NCBI RefSeq assembly: GCF_038006045.1
Contig: NZ_JBBOUK010000001.1
Location: 341,001 to 405,000, forward strand
Origin: Exiguobacterium sp. FSL W8-0210
GTDB lineage: Bacteria; Bacillota; Bacilli; Exiguobacteriales; Exiguobacteriaceae
Direction of reading: 5' to 3'
DNA length: 64,000 nucleotides
Program-made: the position numbers and the translations under genes
Shown: one piece after another, positions 24,661 to 33,522 of the stretch
How the letters are laid out: each line of letters starts with the position of its first letter
Numbering within the stretch: the first letter of the stretch is position 1
Notes under the pieces: model-generated
Seen by the model: only the letters and a program-made list of their open reading frames with translations
Databases searched by the model: none
What the model was told of the DNA's origin: nothing

Positions 24661-25134
24661 ATGCGTCAGAGGGACTTACCGTATCGGTTCATCTTTATTT
24701 TAGGTTTACTTGTCATGATCGGAATTAACGGATGGTCCGCCATGCTCCATCCGGACGGAATGATTAACGGATGGCAAAGCATCGCCTCCGTTGTCTGGCT
24801 TATTGGTTTAGTCGGGTCTCTATTCTATATCAAAGAAGATAAAGCGCTTCGACTTATGGTCTGGTATATCCGGATTGGTCTCGTTGCGGCGTTATTCATT
24901 TACGGTGTTTCGTTACTTGAAGGCGCGTTTTCTGAGACGATTTGGTTTGATGGGCTTGCGAGTGTTCAGTTCATATTCTATTTCCTGTTCGTCATCCCAT
25001 TGTTTGGATTAAATGCCTGGACGGATGTTCTGTTTGGTGAGTTTTCGTTATACATGAGTGTTCTGTACGGTATCGCCTTGATCACGCTTCACGTAAAAGT
25101 CTGGAATGATGCATCACGGCATTTAGATTATTGA
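24661..25134 (+). CDS. Small integral membrane protein, unknown
   Basis: 157 residues, about five membrane segments (11-30, 42-60, 67-86, 101-125, 130-150). No recognised family. GGGGAGG lies 7 bases before the ATG. Ends at a terminator (25138-25167), so it is transcribed apart from the sigma factor gene that follows. Confidence 0.6.
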   Translation: MRQRDLPYRFIFILGLLVMIGINGWSAMLHPDGMINGWQSIASVVWLIGLVGSLFYIKEDKALRLMVWYIRIGLVAALFIYGVSLLEGAFSETIWFDGLASVQFIFYFLFVIPLFGLNAWTDVLFGEFSLYMSVLYGIALITLHVKVWNDASRHLDY

Positions 25135-25135
25135 T

Positions 25136-25167
25136 TCAAAAAGGTGACCTTGTGTCGCCTTTTTTGT
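25136..25167 (+). terminator. Hairpin terminator
   Basis: Stem AAGGTGAC / GTCGCCTT with loop CTTGT, then TTTTTT. Confidence 0.75.
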
Positions 25168-25176
25168 TGTGTCGTC

Positions 25177-25200
25177 AACTTTTTTCTCGACTCGCCCGTC
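25177..25200 (+). promoter_or_regulatory. Possible ECF-type autoregulated promoter of sigV
   Basis: AAC at 25177-25179 and CGTC at 25197-25200 with a 17-base spacer. This matches the AAC/CGTC pattern of ECF sigma factors and lies about 45 bases before the sigV start. Suggestive only. Confidence 0.45.
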
Positions 25201-25247
25201 TTAATGATGTATACACAGAACGATATCGAAAAAAGGAGCCGCGGCCT

Positions 25248-25766
25248 ATGACCTCTCGTCAAATGAGAAAACGGGAACAAGCATTCGTCCGTTTTTTAAA
25301 GCAATACAAACCGAATCTCTACTGGTTAGCCTACAGTTATATGAAAAATGAACAGGATAGTCTGGATGTCATTCAGGACAGCATCCAAAAAGCGTTACAA
25401 TCACTCGACCGACTCGAGGATGATGAACGGATGAAAGCCTGGTTCTATCAGATTTTGACACGAACAGCGATCGATGCGATCCGGAAACGTCAGCATAGTA
25501 TCAGTTACGACTCGGAGCGACTGATCGAACTTGTCGCGACGAAAGAAGATACATACCCGGATTCCGATTTACGACAGGCGCTAGAGGAGCTACCTGTCAT
25601 GTACCGGGAAGTCGTTATCTTACACTATTTCGAGGACTTGATCTTAAAAGATGTCGCGACGATTTTAGAGCTGAATCTAAGTACGACCAAGTCTCGCCTC
25701 TATAAAGGGTTGACCTTACTGAAAATGAAATTGAATGGAGATGATCTAGATGTCAAACAAACTTGA
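25248..25766 (+). CDS. sigV: ECF RNA polymerase sigma factor (SigV-like)
   Basis: 172 residues from the ATG at 25248 after AAGGAG; earlier in-frame starts read into the terminator. Region 2 has YKPNLYWLAYSYMKNEQDSLDVIQDSIQKA and region 4 has LPVMYREVVILHYFEDLILKDVATIL. It overlaps the next gene by 17 bases. That gene encodes an RsiV-like anti-sigma factor, which identifies the pair. In B. subtilis SigV responds to lysozyme and drives cell-wall modification genes. Confidence 0.85.
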   Translation: MTSRQMRKREQAFVRFLKQYKPNLYWLAYSYMKNEQDSLDVIQDSIQKALQSLDRLEDDERMKAWFYQILTRTAIDAIRKRQHSISYDSERLIELVATKEDTYPDSDLRQALEELPVMYREVVILHYFEDLILKDVATILELNLSTTKSRLYKGLTLLKMKLNGDDLDVKQT

Positions 25767-26604
25767 TGATCTGAAACAGGCTTACCAACAACCACCGGTC
25801 CCAAAAGAACTCGATGAAATGATTGCCCGAGTCGAGCGTCGAACTCGTCCTTCGCGGACGAAGCAATCCGTGTTGATTACAGCGGCCGCCATCACGTTAT
25901 TCATTGGCGGATTAAATAGTAATGCGTCGTTTGCAGACGCGATGGCGAAGGTGCCGGTCTTCGGTCAACTGACTGAGATCGTGACGATTGATTGGAAAGA
26001 GACGAAGACACAACAGTCGGCTGATATTAAAGCACCCCAAGTGACGTTACCGGACAAAGCGCTCGAGCAACAGCTGAATGAAAAGTATATCGCGGAAGGA
26101 CAAGCGTTATATGAAAAGTTCAAACAAGAGACGCACGGACAAGAAGGAGTATTTGCGATCGATAGCCGATACGACATCAAGACGGATACGGACGACCTGT
26201 TGTCGATTGGTCGAATCGTCACGGAGACACGGGCAAGTGCATCGGAAAGCGTCCAGTACGATACGATTGATAAGAAACAACAGCTTGTCCTGACGTTACC
26301 ATCCCTATTCAAGGATGACAGATATATCACGACGATCAGTGATTATCTAAAGGAAGAAATGCGTCGGCAAATGAAGGCAGATGAAGGGAAAGTCTACTTT
26401 GTCGAAGGAACACCAGATGTACCGGAGAGCGAACAGTTCAAGCGCATTTCCGCGAAGCAAAATTTCTATATTACAACAGACCACAAATTAGTCCTGTCGT
26501 TTGATGAATACAGCATCGCTCCAGGATATATGGGCATCGTTGAATTTAAGATCCCGACTTCAATCTTAAAAGACGACCTCGTCAGCTCATCCTATATTCG
26601 TTGA
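25750..26604 (+). CDS. rsiV: RsiV-like anti-sigma factor / lysozyme sensor
   Basis: 284 residues. A cytoplasmic N-terminus (1-40) is followed by one membrane segment (41-58, VLITAAAITLFIGGL). The extracellular domain is of the DUF4179/DUF3298 kind: EQQLNEKYIAEGQALYEKF, then a C-terminal PdaC-like region ending YSIAPGYMGIVEFKIPTSIL. In B. subtilis RsiV binds lysozyme directly and is then cleaved, releasing SigV. Domain content and coupling with the sigma gene support the same job here. Confidence 0.85.
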   Translation: MSNKLDDLKQAYQQPPVPKELDEMIARVERRTRPSRTKQSVLITAAAITLFIGGLNSNASFADAMAKVPVFGQLTEIVTIDWKETKTQQSADIKAPQVTLPDKALEQQLNEKYIAEGQALYEKFKQETHGQEGVFAIDSRYDIKTDTDDLLSIGRIVTETRASASESVQYDTIDKKQQLVLTLPSLFKDDRYITTISDYLKEEMRRQMKADEGKVYFVEGTPDVPESEQFKRISAKQNFYITTDHKLVLSFDEYSIAPGYMGIVEFKIPTSILKDDLVSSSYIR

Positions 26605-26718
26605 TTGTCAGATTTTAAAAATCATTGACGTAAAAATGAAAAAAGGAAACAATTTCTAAAAATGACCTCTTATAATCAAAAGACAAATCGTTGTTTTTTG
26701 AAAAAAGGAGGAATCCCT

Positions 26719-27016
26719 ATGAAAAAATGGAGTAGGCTCGTACTCGCAGGTGTCGTTAGTCTCGCCTTGCTTCATGTTCCGGCAGCTAGTGAAGCTGCGA
26801 CGAAAGCAAAGGCCTTTTCAAGTTGTGCAGAAATGCAGAAGACGTATAAAGGTGGCGTCGCGAAAAAAGCGGGGCTAAAAGAATCGGACCGGGTATGACA
26901 AGCATGGAAAACCAATCTACAAAGCAACAAAATATAAGGCATACGTAAGTCTTGCGACATATAACTTAAACACAAAAAGAGATCGCGATAAAGACGGTAT
27001 CGCGTGTGAACGTTAA
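26719..27016 (+). pseudogene. Excalibur-domain secreted protein, frameshifted
   Basis: The ATG at 26719 follows AAAGGAGG. It has a signal peptide to about residue 26 (AASEAATKAK), then FSSCAEMQKTYKGGVAKKAGLKESD. At about 26887-26891 the frame breaks. The +1 frame then continues GYDKHGKPIYKATKYKAYV to the Excalibur calcium-binding end RDRDKDGIACER and TAA at 27014-27016. A single-base indel restores a family-like 98-99-residue protein. It is either a recent pseudogene or a sequencing error. Confidence 0.75.
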
Positions 27017-27021
27017 ATAAG

Positions 27022-27062
27022 AAAAAGTGGTCTTTCTCGAGCGAGAGAAAGACTACTTTTTT
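27022..27062 (+). terminator. Hairpin terminator
   Basis: Stem AAAAGTGGTCTTTCTC / GAGAGAAAGACTACTTTT with loop GAGC, T-rich end. Confidence 0.85.
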
Positions 27063-27170
27063 GTACAGATTAGATGTTCCTTTCAATTATGTAATCCTTA
27101 GAAAATCATCATGTATGGTAGTGTTGTAGCGATGAAAGACGACAAATATGTGTTGAGTAGGAGGATTACT

Positions 27171-27350
27171 ATGCGAAAACGAGATTATCTGATTTTCTTC
27201 ATTCTATTTTTGATTCTGAATCTCATTAATTTCTTGGGCGCATTAGGTATACAGGATTCATTAGCAATCGTGAGCGTCGCTCTGATCGAAGCAGCGATAG
27301 CTGGAACGATTACGAATCTGTTCACTCGCATCTTTTTTAAGAAAAGCTGA
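27171..27350 (+). CDS. 59-residue two-helix membrane protein
   Basis: The ATG at 27171 is well placed after AGGAGG; the longer frame upstream is poor. Two membrane segments (6-26, 32-52) and a basic end FFKKS. Unknown. Confidence 0.55.
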   Translation: MRKRDYLIFFILFLILNLINFLGALGIQDSLAIVSVALIEAAIAGTITNLFTRIFFKKS

Positions 27351-27390
27351 GAAGGATTGAAGTAGCACTCCAAATCAGATCGGTACATAA

Positions 27391-27426
27391 AAAATAACCT
27401 GACGCTGCGGCGTCAGGTTATTTTTG
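27391..27426. terminator. Bidirectional terminator
   Basis: Stem AATAACCTGACGC / GCGTCAGGTTATT with loop TGCG and T/A runs on both sides. Between convergent genes. Confidence 0.9.
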
Positions 27427-27427
27427 C

Positions 27428-27751
27428 TTAGTTGAAGTTTTGCTTTAAGAAGGCTGTAACTTCTTCTGGTGTTTTAGCATTTGCACTGTGCAAGTGCGCC
27501 AGTTTTTCATTGTTTTTGAAGACGAGCAAGCTTGGGATCCCCATGACATCGTGGTTCGATGCGATTTCAGGGAACCCATCCTTGTCGATCGTATGGATTG
27601 GTAAGTGGTCGAATTGTGACTCGACATCCGGCATAAAGTAATCCATCCGTTTGCAGTCCGGGCACCAGTCTGCTTCGAACTTGATGATGACCGGTGCATC
27701 ACTTGAAATCAATTCCTTGAATGTTTCTTCACTCTTAATGAATTCTGCCAT
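27428..27751 (-). CDS. Thioredoxin-like protein
   Basis: 107 residues with the active site FEADWCPDCKRMDYF (CPDC, not the common CGPC) and cis-Pro in MGIPSLLVFKN. Cytoplasmic, no signal peptide. Ribosome site GAGGAG precedes the ATG. Probably a general thiol reductase of the YtpP/YdbP kind. The partner reductase is not in the window. Confidence 0.88.
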   Translation of the reverse strand: MAEFIKSEETFKELISSDAPVIIKFEADWCPDCKRMDYFMPDVESQFDHLPIHTIDKDGFPEIASNHDVMGIPSLLVFKNNEKLAHLHSANAKTPEEVTAFLKQNFN

Positions 27752-28049
27752 TGTGAGAACTCCTCCTCTTGGTGTTGTACCTTTAGTCTACCGATTCCCT
27801 TCAGAACTTGCACGAATTATGTTCGTCAAAGAGTCTGACAAGTCAAAAAAGTTGGTTAATCTTTAAGGGGATGCTACCGATTTTCTTTGAAATAGCTAGA
27901 TGACATAATCGAATTCAGTTTGGCATAGGGAAACATTATTGCGCGTTTGTTAATTACCTAGTTCGAAACAAAATGATTTCTCTAGACCCACTCGATTTCC
28001 GACTGGTACGATGAGGTTTGCTGATCGCAGAGAAAGTGGGGCGACGAGA
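27752..28049. other. Divergent promoter region, no gene
   Basis: About 300 bases between thioredoxin and the CDF transporter. No ORF with a ribosome site; presumably holds the two divergent promoters. No repeat or palindrome stands out. Confidence 0.4.
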
Positions 28050-28919
28050 ATGGAACAACAAAAATACGATAATCTAAAACGCGGCGAACGCGGTGCGATG
28101 ATCAGTATTGCAGCCTATATCTTGTTATCATCTTTAAAATTAATCATTGGGTATACAGCAGATTCCGCCGCACTCCGGGCGGATGGTTTGAACAACGCGA
28201 CTGACATCATCGCGTCGATTGCCGTCTTAATCGGCTTACGGATCTCACAACGTCCGGCAGATGACGATCACAAGTACGGACACTGGAAAAGTGAGACGAT
28301 TGCCTCGCTCGTAGCTTCCTTCATCATGATGGCAGTTGGTCTCCAAGTCTTGATCGATACGATCTCGACGTTGTTCGAAGGCAAGCAGGAATCGCCTGAT
28401 GTTCTTGCAGCGTACGTCGGAATTGGTTCAGCTCTCGTGATGTACTTCGTCTATCGTTACAATAAGAAGTTATCCGAGGAGATTGAAAGCAAAGCCGTCA
28501 TGGCAGCAGCGAAAGATAATCTATCCGATGCGTGGGTCAGTGTCGGGACGACGATCGGAATCGTCGGATCACAGTTCGGCATGCCCTGGCTCGATGTCGT
28601 GACAGCGATCATCGTCGGCTTCTTGATCTGTAAGACAGCATGGGATATCTTCACGGAAGCGTCACACGAACTGACGGATGGCTTTGATGAGAAGAAACTG
28701 AAGATGTACGAAGATGTCATTTTCGATCTCGAAGGTGTCAAAGGCATCAAGTCGATCAAAGGACGTAACTACGGCAACAATGAAGTCGTCGATGTCGTCA
28801 TCCTTGTCAACTCCACCTTGAATATCCATCAGGCGCACGATATCGCAACACGTGTTGAGGATACGCTGACGGATGAATACGGTGTCTATGATATCCATGT
28901 TCACGTCGAACCCGAATGA
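28050..28919 (+). CDS. Cation diffusion facilitator (CDF) metal efflux protein
   Basis: 289 residues from the ATG at 28050 (MEQQKYDNLKRGERG). An in-frame ATG at 28011 has a weaker context. Six membrane segments; metal-site residues DSAALRADGLNNATD and NLSDAWVSVG match CDF helices 2 and 5. The C-terminal cytoplasmic domain (205-289) ends in YDIHVHVEPE with the His pair. Exchanges Zn/Mn/Fe type cations for protons; metal not determinable. Confidence 0.9.
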   Translation: MEQQKYDNLKRGERGAMISIAAYILLSSLKLIIGYTADSAALRADGLNNATDIIASIAVLIGLRISQRPADDDHKYGHWKSETIASLVASFIMMAVGLQVLIDTISTLFEGKQESPDVLAAYVGIGSALVMYFVYRYNKKLSEEIESKAVMAAAKDNLSDAWVSVGTTIGIVGSQFGMPWLDVVTAIIVGFLICKTAWDIFTEASHELTDGFDEKKLKMYEDVIFDLEGVKGIKSIKGRNYGNNEVVDVVILVNSTLNIHQAHDIATRVEDTLTDEYGVYDIHVHVEPE

Positions 28920-28923
28920 ATTC

Positions 28924-28963
28924 AAAAACGTCTTTTCTACGCTGACTGTAGAAAAGACGTTTT
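28924..28963. terminator. Bidirectional terminator
   Basis: Stem AAAACGTCTTTTCTAC and inverse with loop GCTGACT, then TTTTTT. Confidence 0.9.
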
Positions 28964-29095
28964 TTATGGCAATAACTCGATATGAAGAGCCAGTGCTCCG
29001 TACTGTTGCTCGGCTTCTGGTGAATAGATCGTATACGTAGATGTTATGAGTTCATCGATCGACCAACTGACGCAGTCGATGGATTCCTGTCTCAT
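28964..29095 (-). CDS. Possible 43-residue protein
   Basis: ATG (29093-29095) preceded by GTGGAG; frame MRQESIDCVSWSIDELITS.. ends IELLP at a TAA that abuts the shared terminator. No homologue recalled and no membrane segment. Kept at low confidence because start, ribosome site and terminator line up. Confidence 0.35.
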   Translation of the reverse strand: MRQESIDCVSWSIDELITSTYTIYSPEAEQQYGALALHIELLP

Positions 29096-29206
29096 CTGTC
29101 TCCACTCTTTCTCTATAAAAGCATAGCAAAACTATGTGATTTTTCACATCGCCTTTTCGTTGACAACCAGGAATAATCAGCGTATTTTAATTCATATAAG
29201 TAATTG

Positions 29207-29223
29207 TTCCTTTTGGAACGATT
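29207..29223. promoter_or_regulatory. Possible MarR operator
   Basis: GTTCCTTTTGGAAC is an inverted repeat in the leader of the MarR-ABC operon; another GGAAC half follows at about 29231. Autoregulation is inferred. Confidence 0.4.
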
Positions 29224-29250
29224 TGAAATGGAACAAGGAGGCGAAACAGG

Positions 29251-29736
29251 ATGGAGCAAACGGAAACGGTTCGTTCAACGGCGATGATGCAGTCGTTTTG
29301 GAATGTACAACGACATCTCGTTCGAGCAGCACACCAGACGGCGCAGGAAAACGGACTCAGTTTACCGCAATTTCATAGCTTGATGACGATTGCGCCACGT
29401 GGACCGATTTCGCAAAAAGAACTCGCGACACATACGCATTTACCAAAGAGCACACTGAGTCAGTCGATCGAAGGTTTAGTGCAGTCCGGTTGGGTCATTC
29501 GGGAGACGAATCCTGAAAATCGACGAGAAGTCGTCCTATCGCTTAGTGATCAAGGACAACAATTCGTGACGGAGATTCAAGAACAAGAGAAGGGAATGCA
29601 ACGTCAACTCGAACAGGTCCTTGAGACGATTGATCAAGAGGTGTTCGAGCAGATGCTTGCGACGCATGCTCAGATTGCAGAAGGCATCGGACGTATCTTA
29701 CAGCCAGATATGAAAGGAGGATGCTCGGATGATTAA
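29251..29736 (+). CDS. MarR family repressor of the ABC exporter
   Basis: 161 residues; winged helix with GPISQKELATHTHLPKSTLSQSIEGL and the wing ENRREVVLSLSDQG. AAGGAGG precedes the ATG. It overlaps the first ABC gene by 8 bases, which marks it as the local regulator of the exporter. Confidence 0.9.
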   Translation: MEQTETVRSTAMMQSFWNVQRHLVRAAHQTAQENGLSLPQFHSLMTIAPRGPISQKELATHTHLPKSTLSQSIEGLVQSGWVIRETNPENRREVVLSLSDQGQQFVTEIQEQEKGMQRQLEQVLETIDQEVFEQMLATHAQIAEGIGRILQPDMKGGCSDD

Positions 29737-31453
29737 GTTACTCAAACGGTTGACGGTCTATAAATGGGCAGTTCTTGCCGTGCTCGTCTTGGTTTTCGCA
29801 CAATCAATGTCTGATCTCTATTTGCCGACACTGATGGCGGACATCATCGATAAAGGCGTCGTTACCGGCGATACCGCGTATATTTGGAAAATTGGTGCCG
29901 TCATGCTAGGGATTACCGGTATCGGAGCGTTAGCTGCAGTTGCCGCCAGTTATTATTCATCGAAGGCATCGATGGGGCTCGGACGGGATATCCGTCGCCA
30001 AGTCTTTAATCATATCGAACGGTTCTCCCTGCAAGAGTTCGATCAAGTCGGAACGGCGTCATTGATTACACGGACGACGAACGATATCACACAAGTTCAA
30101 CAAGTCGTCATCATGATGTTACGGATGGTCGTCAGTGCACCAATCATGTTCATCGGTGGATTGATCATGGCTGTCTCAAAAGACGCCAAACTATCGCTCG
30201 TCATCGTCGCAGCGATGCCGGTCCTTGTGCTTTCGATCCTATTGATTTTGTGGAAAGGGGTTCCGTTGTTCGGAAAGGTTCAAAAACGACTCGACCGTCT
30301 GAACCTTGTCCTACGTGAGAACTTGACCGGGATCCGTGTCATCCGTGCTTTTAACCGGGAACGCGATGAGCAAGTGCGATTAACGAAAGCAAACGCCGAT
30401 TTGACGGAAGTCTCGATCAAGGTCAATAAAATCATGGCGTTTTTGATGCCGGTGATGATGCTCGTGATGAACTTGACGGTCGTCGGTGTCATTTGGTTCG
30501 GGGGCATCCGGATCGATAATGGTGGTATGCAGATTGGGGACTTGATGGCGTTCATCCAGTACGTCATGCAAATCATGTTCGCTCTCGTCATGGCATCGGT
30601 CATGTTCGTCATGATTCCGCGGGCAGCCGTCTCGGCGAAACGGATCAATGAAGTCCTCGAGATGACACCAACGATGACAGATGAGGGAACACAAACCGCT
30701 GACCGTGAAAAAGGAACGCTCGTCTTTGATCGTGTCACGTTCCGTTATCCAGGAGCTGAGACACCCGTTTTATCCGATATTAGTTTTACGGCACGACCAG
30801 GTGAAGTAACGGCTGTGATCGGTGGGACCGGTTCCGGTAAATCAACGCTCGTCAATTTGATTCCCCGTTTTTATGATGTGACGGAAGGAAGCATTCGCGT
30901 CAATGGCGTTAATAGCCAGGACGTACCGCAAGAGGAACTGCGGTCGAAAATCGGCTTCGTTCCCCAAAAGGCGTTACTGTTCACAGGTACGATTGCCGAA
31001 AACATTCGTTTCGGGAAAGAGGACGCGACAGATGAAGAGGTCGCGCATGCAGCACAAATTGCGCAAGCGACGGACTTCATCGAACGGATGCCGGATGGTT
31101 ACGATGCGCGGATCGAACAAGGCGGATCGAACGTCTCTGGTGGGCAAAAACAACGGTTGTCGATTGCTCGGGCCCTCGTTCGTCGACCAGATCTATATGT
31201 CTTTGATGACAGTTTTTCAGCGCTCGACTTCAAGACCGATGCCGCTCTTCGGAAAGCGTTACGGGAAGAAACACGCGAAGCGACGGTCTTGATCGTTGCT
31301 CAGCGTGTCAGTACCGTCATTGATGCCGATCAAATCATCGTCCTTGATGAAGGGAAAGTCGCTGGAATCGGGACGCACGACGAGTTGTTTGCGAACAACG
31401 CCGTCTATCAGGAAATCGTTAAGTCACAACTATCAGAGGAGGAAATCGCATGA
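29729..31453 (+). CDS. Heterodimeric ABC multidrug exporter, subunit with degenerate Walker B
   Basis: 574 residues: six-helix membrane domain (1-310) and ATPase domain. Walker A GGTGSGKST and a canonical signature NVSGGQKQR are present. Walker B reads LYVFDDSFSALD, with Asp in place of the catalytic Glu. Type-IV exporter of the YfiB/BmrC group. It overlaps its partner by 4 bases. Drug substrates unknown. Confidence 0.92.
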   Translation: MIKLLKRLTVYKWAVLAVLVLVFAQSMSDLYLPTLMADIIDKGVVTGDTAYIWKIGAVMLGITGIGALAAVAASYYSSKASMGLGRDIRRQVFNHIERFSLQEFDQVGTASLITRTTNDITQVQQVVIMMLRMVVSAPIMFIGGLIMAVSKDAKLSLVIVAAMPVLVLSILLILWKGVPLFGKVQKRLDRLNLVLRENLTGIRVIRAFNRERDEQVRLTKANADLTEVSIKVNKIMAFLMPVMMLVMNLTVVGVIWFGGIRIDNGGMQIGDLMAFIQYVMQIMFALVMASVMFVMIPRAAVSAKRINEVLEMTPTMTDEGTQTADREKGTLVFDRVTFRYPGAETPVLSDISFTARPGEVTAVIGGTGSGKSTLVNLIPRFYDVTEGSIRVNGVNSQDVPQEELRSKIGFVPQKALLFTGTIAENIRFGKEDATDEEVAHAAQIAQATDFIERMPDGYDARIEQGGSNVSGGQKQRLSIARALVRRPDLYVFDDSFSALDFKTDAALRKALREETREATVLIVAQRVSTVIDADQIIVLDEGKVAGIGTHDELFANNAVYQEIVKSQLSEEEIA

Positions 31454-33306
31454 GTGAGAAGAAACGACCTGCCGGCGGTCCGCCGCCTGGTGGTCCCGGT
31501 GGCGGAAATATGATGATGCTTGGTGAAAAACCAAAGGATTTCAAAGCAACGTTCCGACGCCTGCTTCGGTATCTGCGTCCGCGTTGGACGGCACTGATCG
31601 GTGTCTTTTTAGCAGCGATCCTCAGTACAGTCTTCATGATTGCCGGTCCAAAAATCATGGGAACGGCGATCACGGAATTGTTTGAAGGTGCGTATGCGAA
31701 ATTCCAAGGTGTACCAGGAGCAGAAATTGATTTCACGAAAATCGGACAGATCCTCTTGTGGCTCGCTGGACTTTATATCATCAGTAGTCTGTTCAATTAC
31801 TTGCAACAGTATTTGATGTCGGGCATCGCTCAAAAAACAGTCTACGATTTACGTGAGGACGTCAACCATAAACTCGAACGCTTGCCATTAAAATACTATG
31901 ATGGTCGTCCGAACGGGGAGACACTAAGCCGTGTGACGAACGACATCGATACGATCGGGAGTACGTTACAACAAAGTGTGACTTCATTCATCACGTCGAT
32001 CGTGACGATTGTCGGGATTCTAATCATGATGTTGACGATTAGTCCATTGTTAACACTGATCTCGCTCGTCTCGTTGCCGGTCTCGATTTTTGCGATTCGT
32101 CCGATTTTGAAACGATCCCAAAAATACTTTGCCGATCAACAACGAACACTCGGTCAGTTGAACGGACACGTCGAAGAGATGTATACCGGACACTCTGTCG
32201 TCAAGGCGTTCGGACATGAACGCAAAGCGGTCGAGCAATTCGATGCCGTTAACGAGGAGTTGTATGAAGCAGGGCGCAAAGCGCAGTTCATCTCCGGGAT
32301 CATCATGCCGATGATGATGTTCATCGGGAACATCAGTTACGTCCTGATCAGTATCGTCGGTGGGATTCTCGTCACGCAACGGGCGATCTCGATTGGGGAT
32401 ATTCAAGCGTTCATCACCTATACACGTCAGTTCACACAACCAATCACACAAACGGCGAACATCGCGAACATCGTCCAATCGACGGTCGCAGCAGCGGAAC
32501 GTGTCTTTGAATTACTCGACGAAGCAGAAGAGATTAAAGAAGTGACGACGCATCGTCTTGCGCAGGCTGAAGGAGCCGTTGCATTCGAACACGTTGATTT
32601 TGGTTACGGAAACGATCTCTTGATCGAGGATATGAACATTGATGTCGCACCGGGACAAACCGTCGCGATCGTTGGACCGACGGGTGCCGGTAAGACGACG
32701 ATGATCAATCTATTGATGCGCTTTTATGAATTAAACGGCGGGACGATTCGGATTGATGGCATCGATACCCGTGAGATGTCACGCGAAGACTTACGGACGA
32801 CGTTCGGTATGGTCTTACAAGATACGTGGCTCTTCAACGGTACGATCCGAGACAATCTTGCTTACGGTAAAAGTGGAGCAACCGAAGAAGAGATTATCGC
32901 GGCAGCGAAGACCGCACATGCTGATCATTTCATCCGGACATTGCCGGACGGTTATGATACGGTTTTAAACGAGGAAGCTTCGAACATCTCGCAAGGTCAG
33001 AAACAGTTGTTGACGATTGCTCGGGCAGTTCTTGCCTATCCTCCGATCATGATCCTTGATGAAGCGACCTCTAGTGTCGATACACGGACGGAGGTCTTCA
33101 TCCAGCAAGCAATGCGACGGTTGATGGAAGGACGGACGAGTTTCGTCATTGCTCACCGTCTGTCGACGATCAAAGATGCTGATTTGATTCTCGTCATGAA
33201 TCAAGGGCGTGTCATCGAACAAGGTACTCATGAGGAATTACTCGAGGCAGATGGATTTTATGCGGATCTGTACAACAGCCAATTCTCTGAAAAAGAAGTC
33301 GTGTGA
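31450..33306 (+). CDS. Heterodimeric ABC multidrug exporter, catalytic subunit
   Basis: 618 residues with a Pro/Gly-rich N-terminus (GGPPPGGPGGG), six membrane helices, and an ATPase with Walker A GPTGAGKTT and intact Walker B IMILDEATSSVD. The signature is altered (NISQGQKQL instead of LSGGQ). Together with the Asp in the partner this gives one consensus and one degenerate ATP site, as in YfiC/BmrD-type pairs. Confidence 0.92.
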   Translation: MSEKKRPAGGPPPGGPGGGNMMMLGEKPKDFKATFRRLLRYLRPRWTALIGVFLAAILSTVFMIAGPKIMGTAITELFEGAYAKFQGVPGAEIDFTKIGQILLWLAGLYIISSLFNYLQQYLMSGIAQKTVYDLREDVNHKLERLPLKYYDGRPNGETLSRVTNDIDTIGSTLQQSVTSFITSIVTIVGILIMMLTISPLLTLISLVSLPVSIFAIRPILKRSQKYFADQQRTLGQLNGHVEEMYTGHSVVKAFGHERKAVEQFDAVNEELYEAGRKAQFISGIIMPMMMFIGNISYVLISIVGGILVTQRAISIGDIQAFITYTRQFTQPITQTANIANIVQSTVAAAERVFELLDEAEEIKEVTTHRLAQAEGAVAFEHVDFGYGNDLLIEDMNIDVAPGQTVAIVGPTGAGKTTMINLLMRFYELNGGTIRIDGIDTREMSREDLRTTFGMVLQDTWLFNGTIRDNLAYGKSGATEEEIIAAAKTAHADHFIRTLPDGYDTVLNEEASNISQGQKQLLTIARAVLAYPPIMILDEATSSVDTRTEVFIQQAMRRLMEGRTSFVIAHRLSTIKDADLILVMNQGRVIEQGTHEELLEADGFYADLYNSQFSEKEVV

Positions 33307-33308
33307 TA

Positions 33309-33345
33309 TAGGGCAGTGTCGTCATGTAGACGATACTGCTTTTTT
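33309..33345 (+). terminator. Terminator of the exporter operon
   Basis: Stem GGCAGTGTCGTC / GACGATACTGC with loop ATGTA, then TTTTTTT. Confidence 0.85.
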
Positions 33346-33522
33346 TACGAAATGATTGTTATAACTGTGTATTCTCACATACTGTAATCATCCAGTTTTT
33401 TTAGATAAAACAAGAAACTCCACATTCTGGTACGAACACTGGTTTAATAAATCCTTAAGCTGGGGAAATTAAAGAAGTGTCAGAAACATATAATTTTATT
33501 TTAGGTGAAGGAGTGTGAAAAG

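Noticed and set aside
30280-30738. Long minus-strand ORFs inside the ABC exporter genes (also near 32050-32478 and 38592-39086)
   Set aside because: Shadows of GC-patterned coding sequence; low-complexity His/Asp or Arg-rich proteins without ribosome sites.
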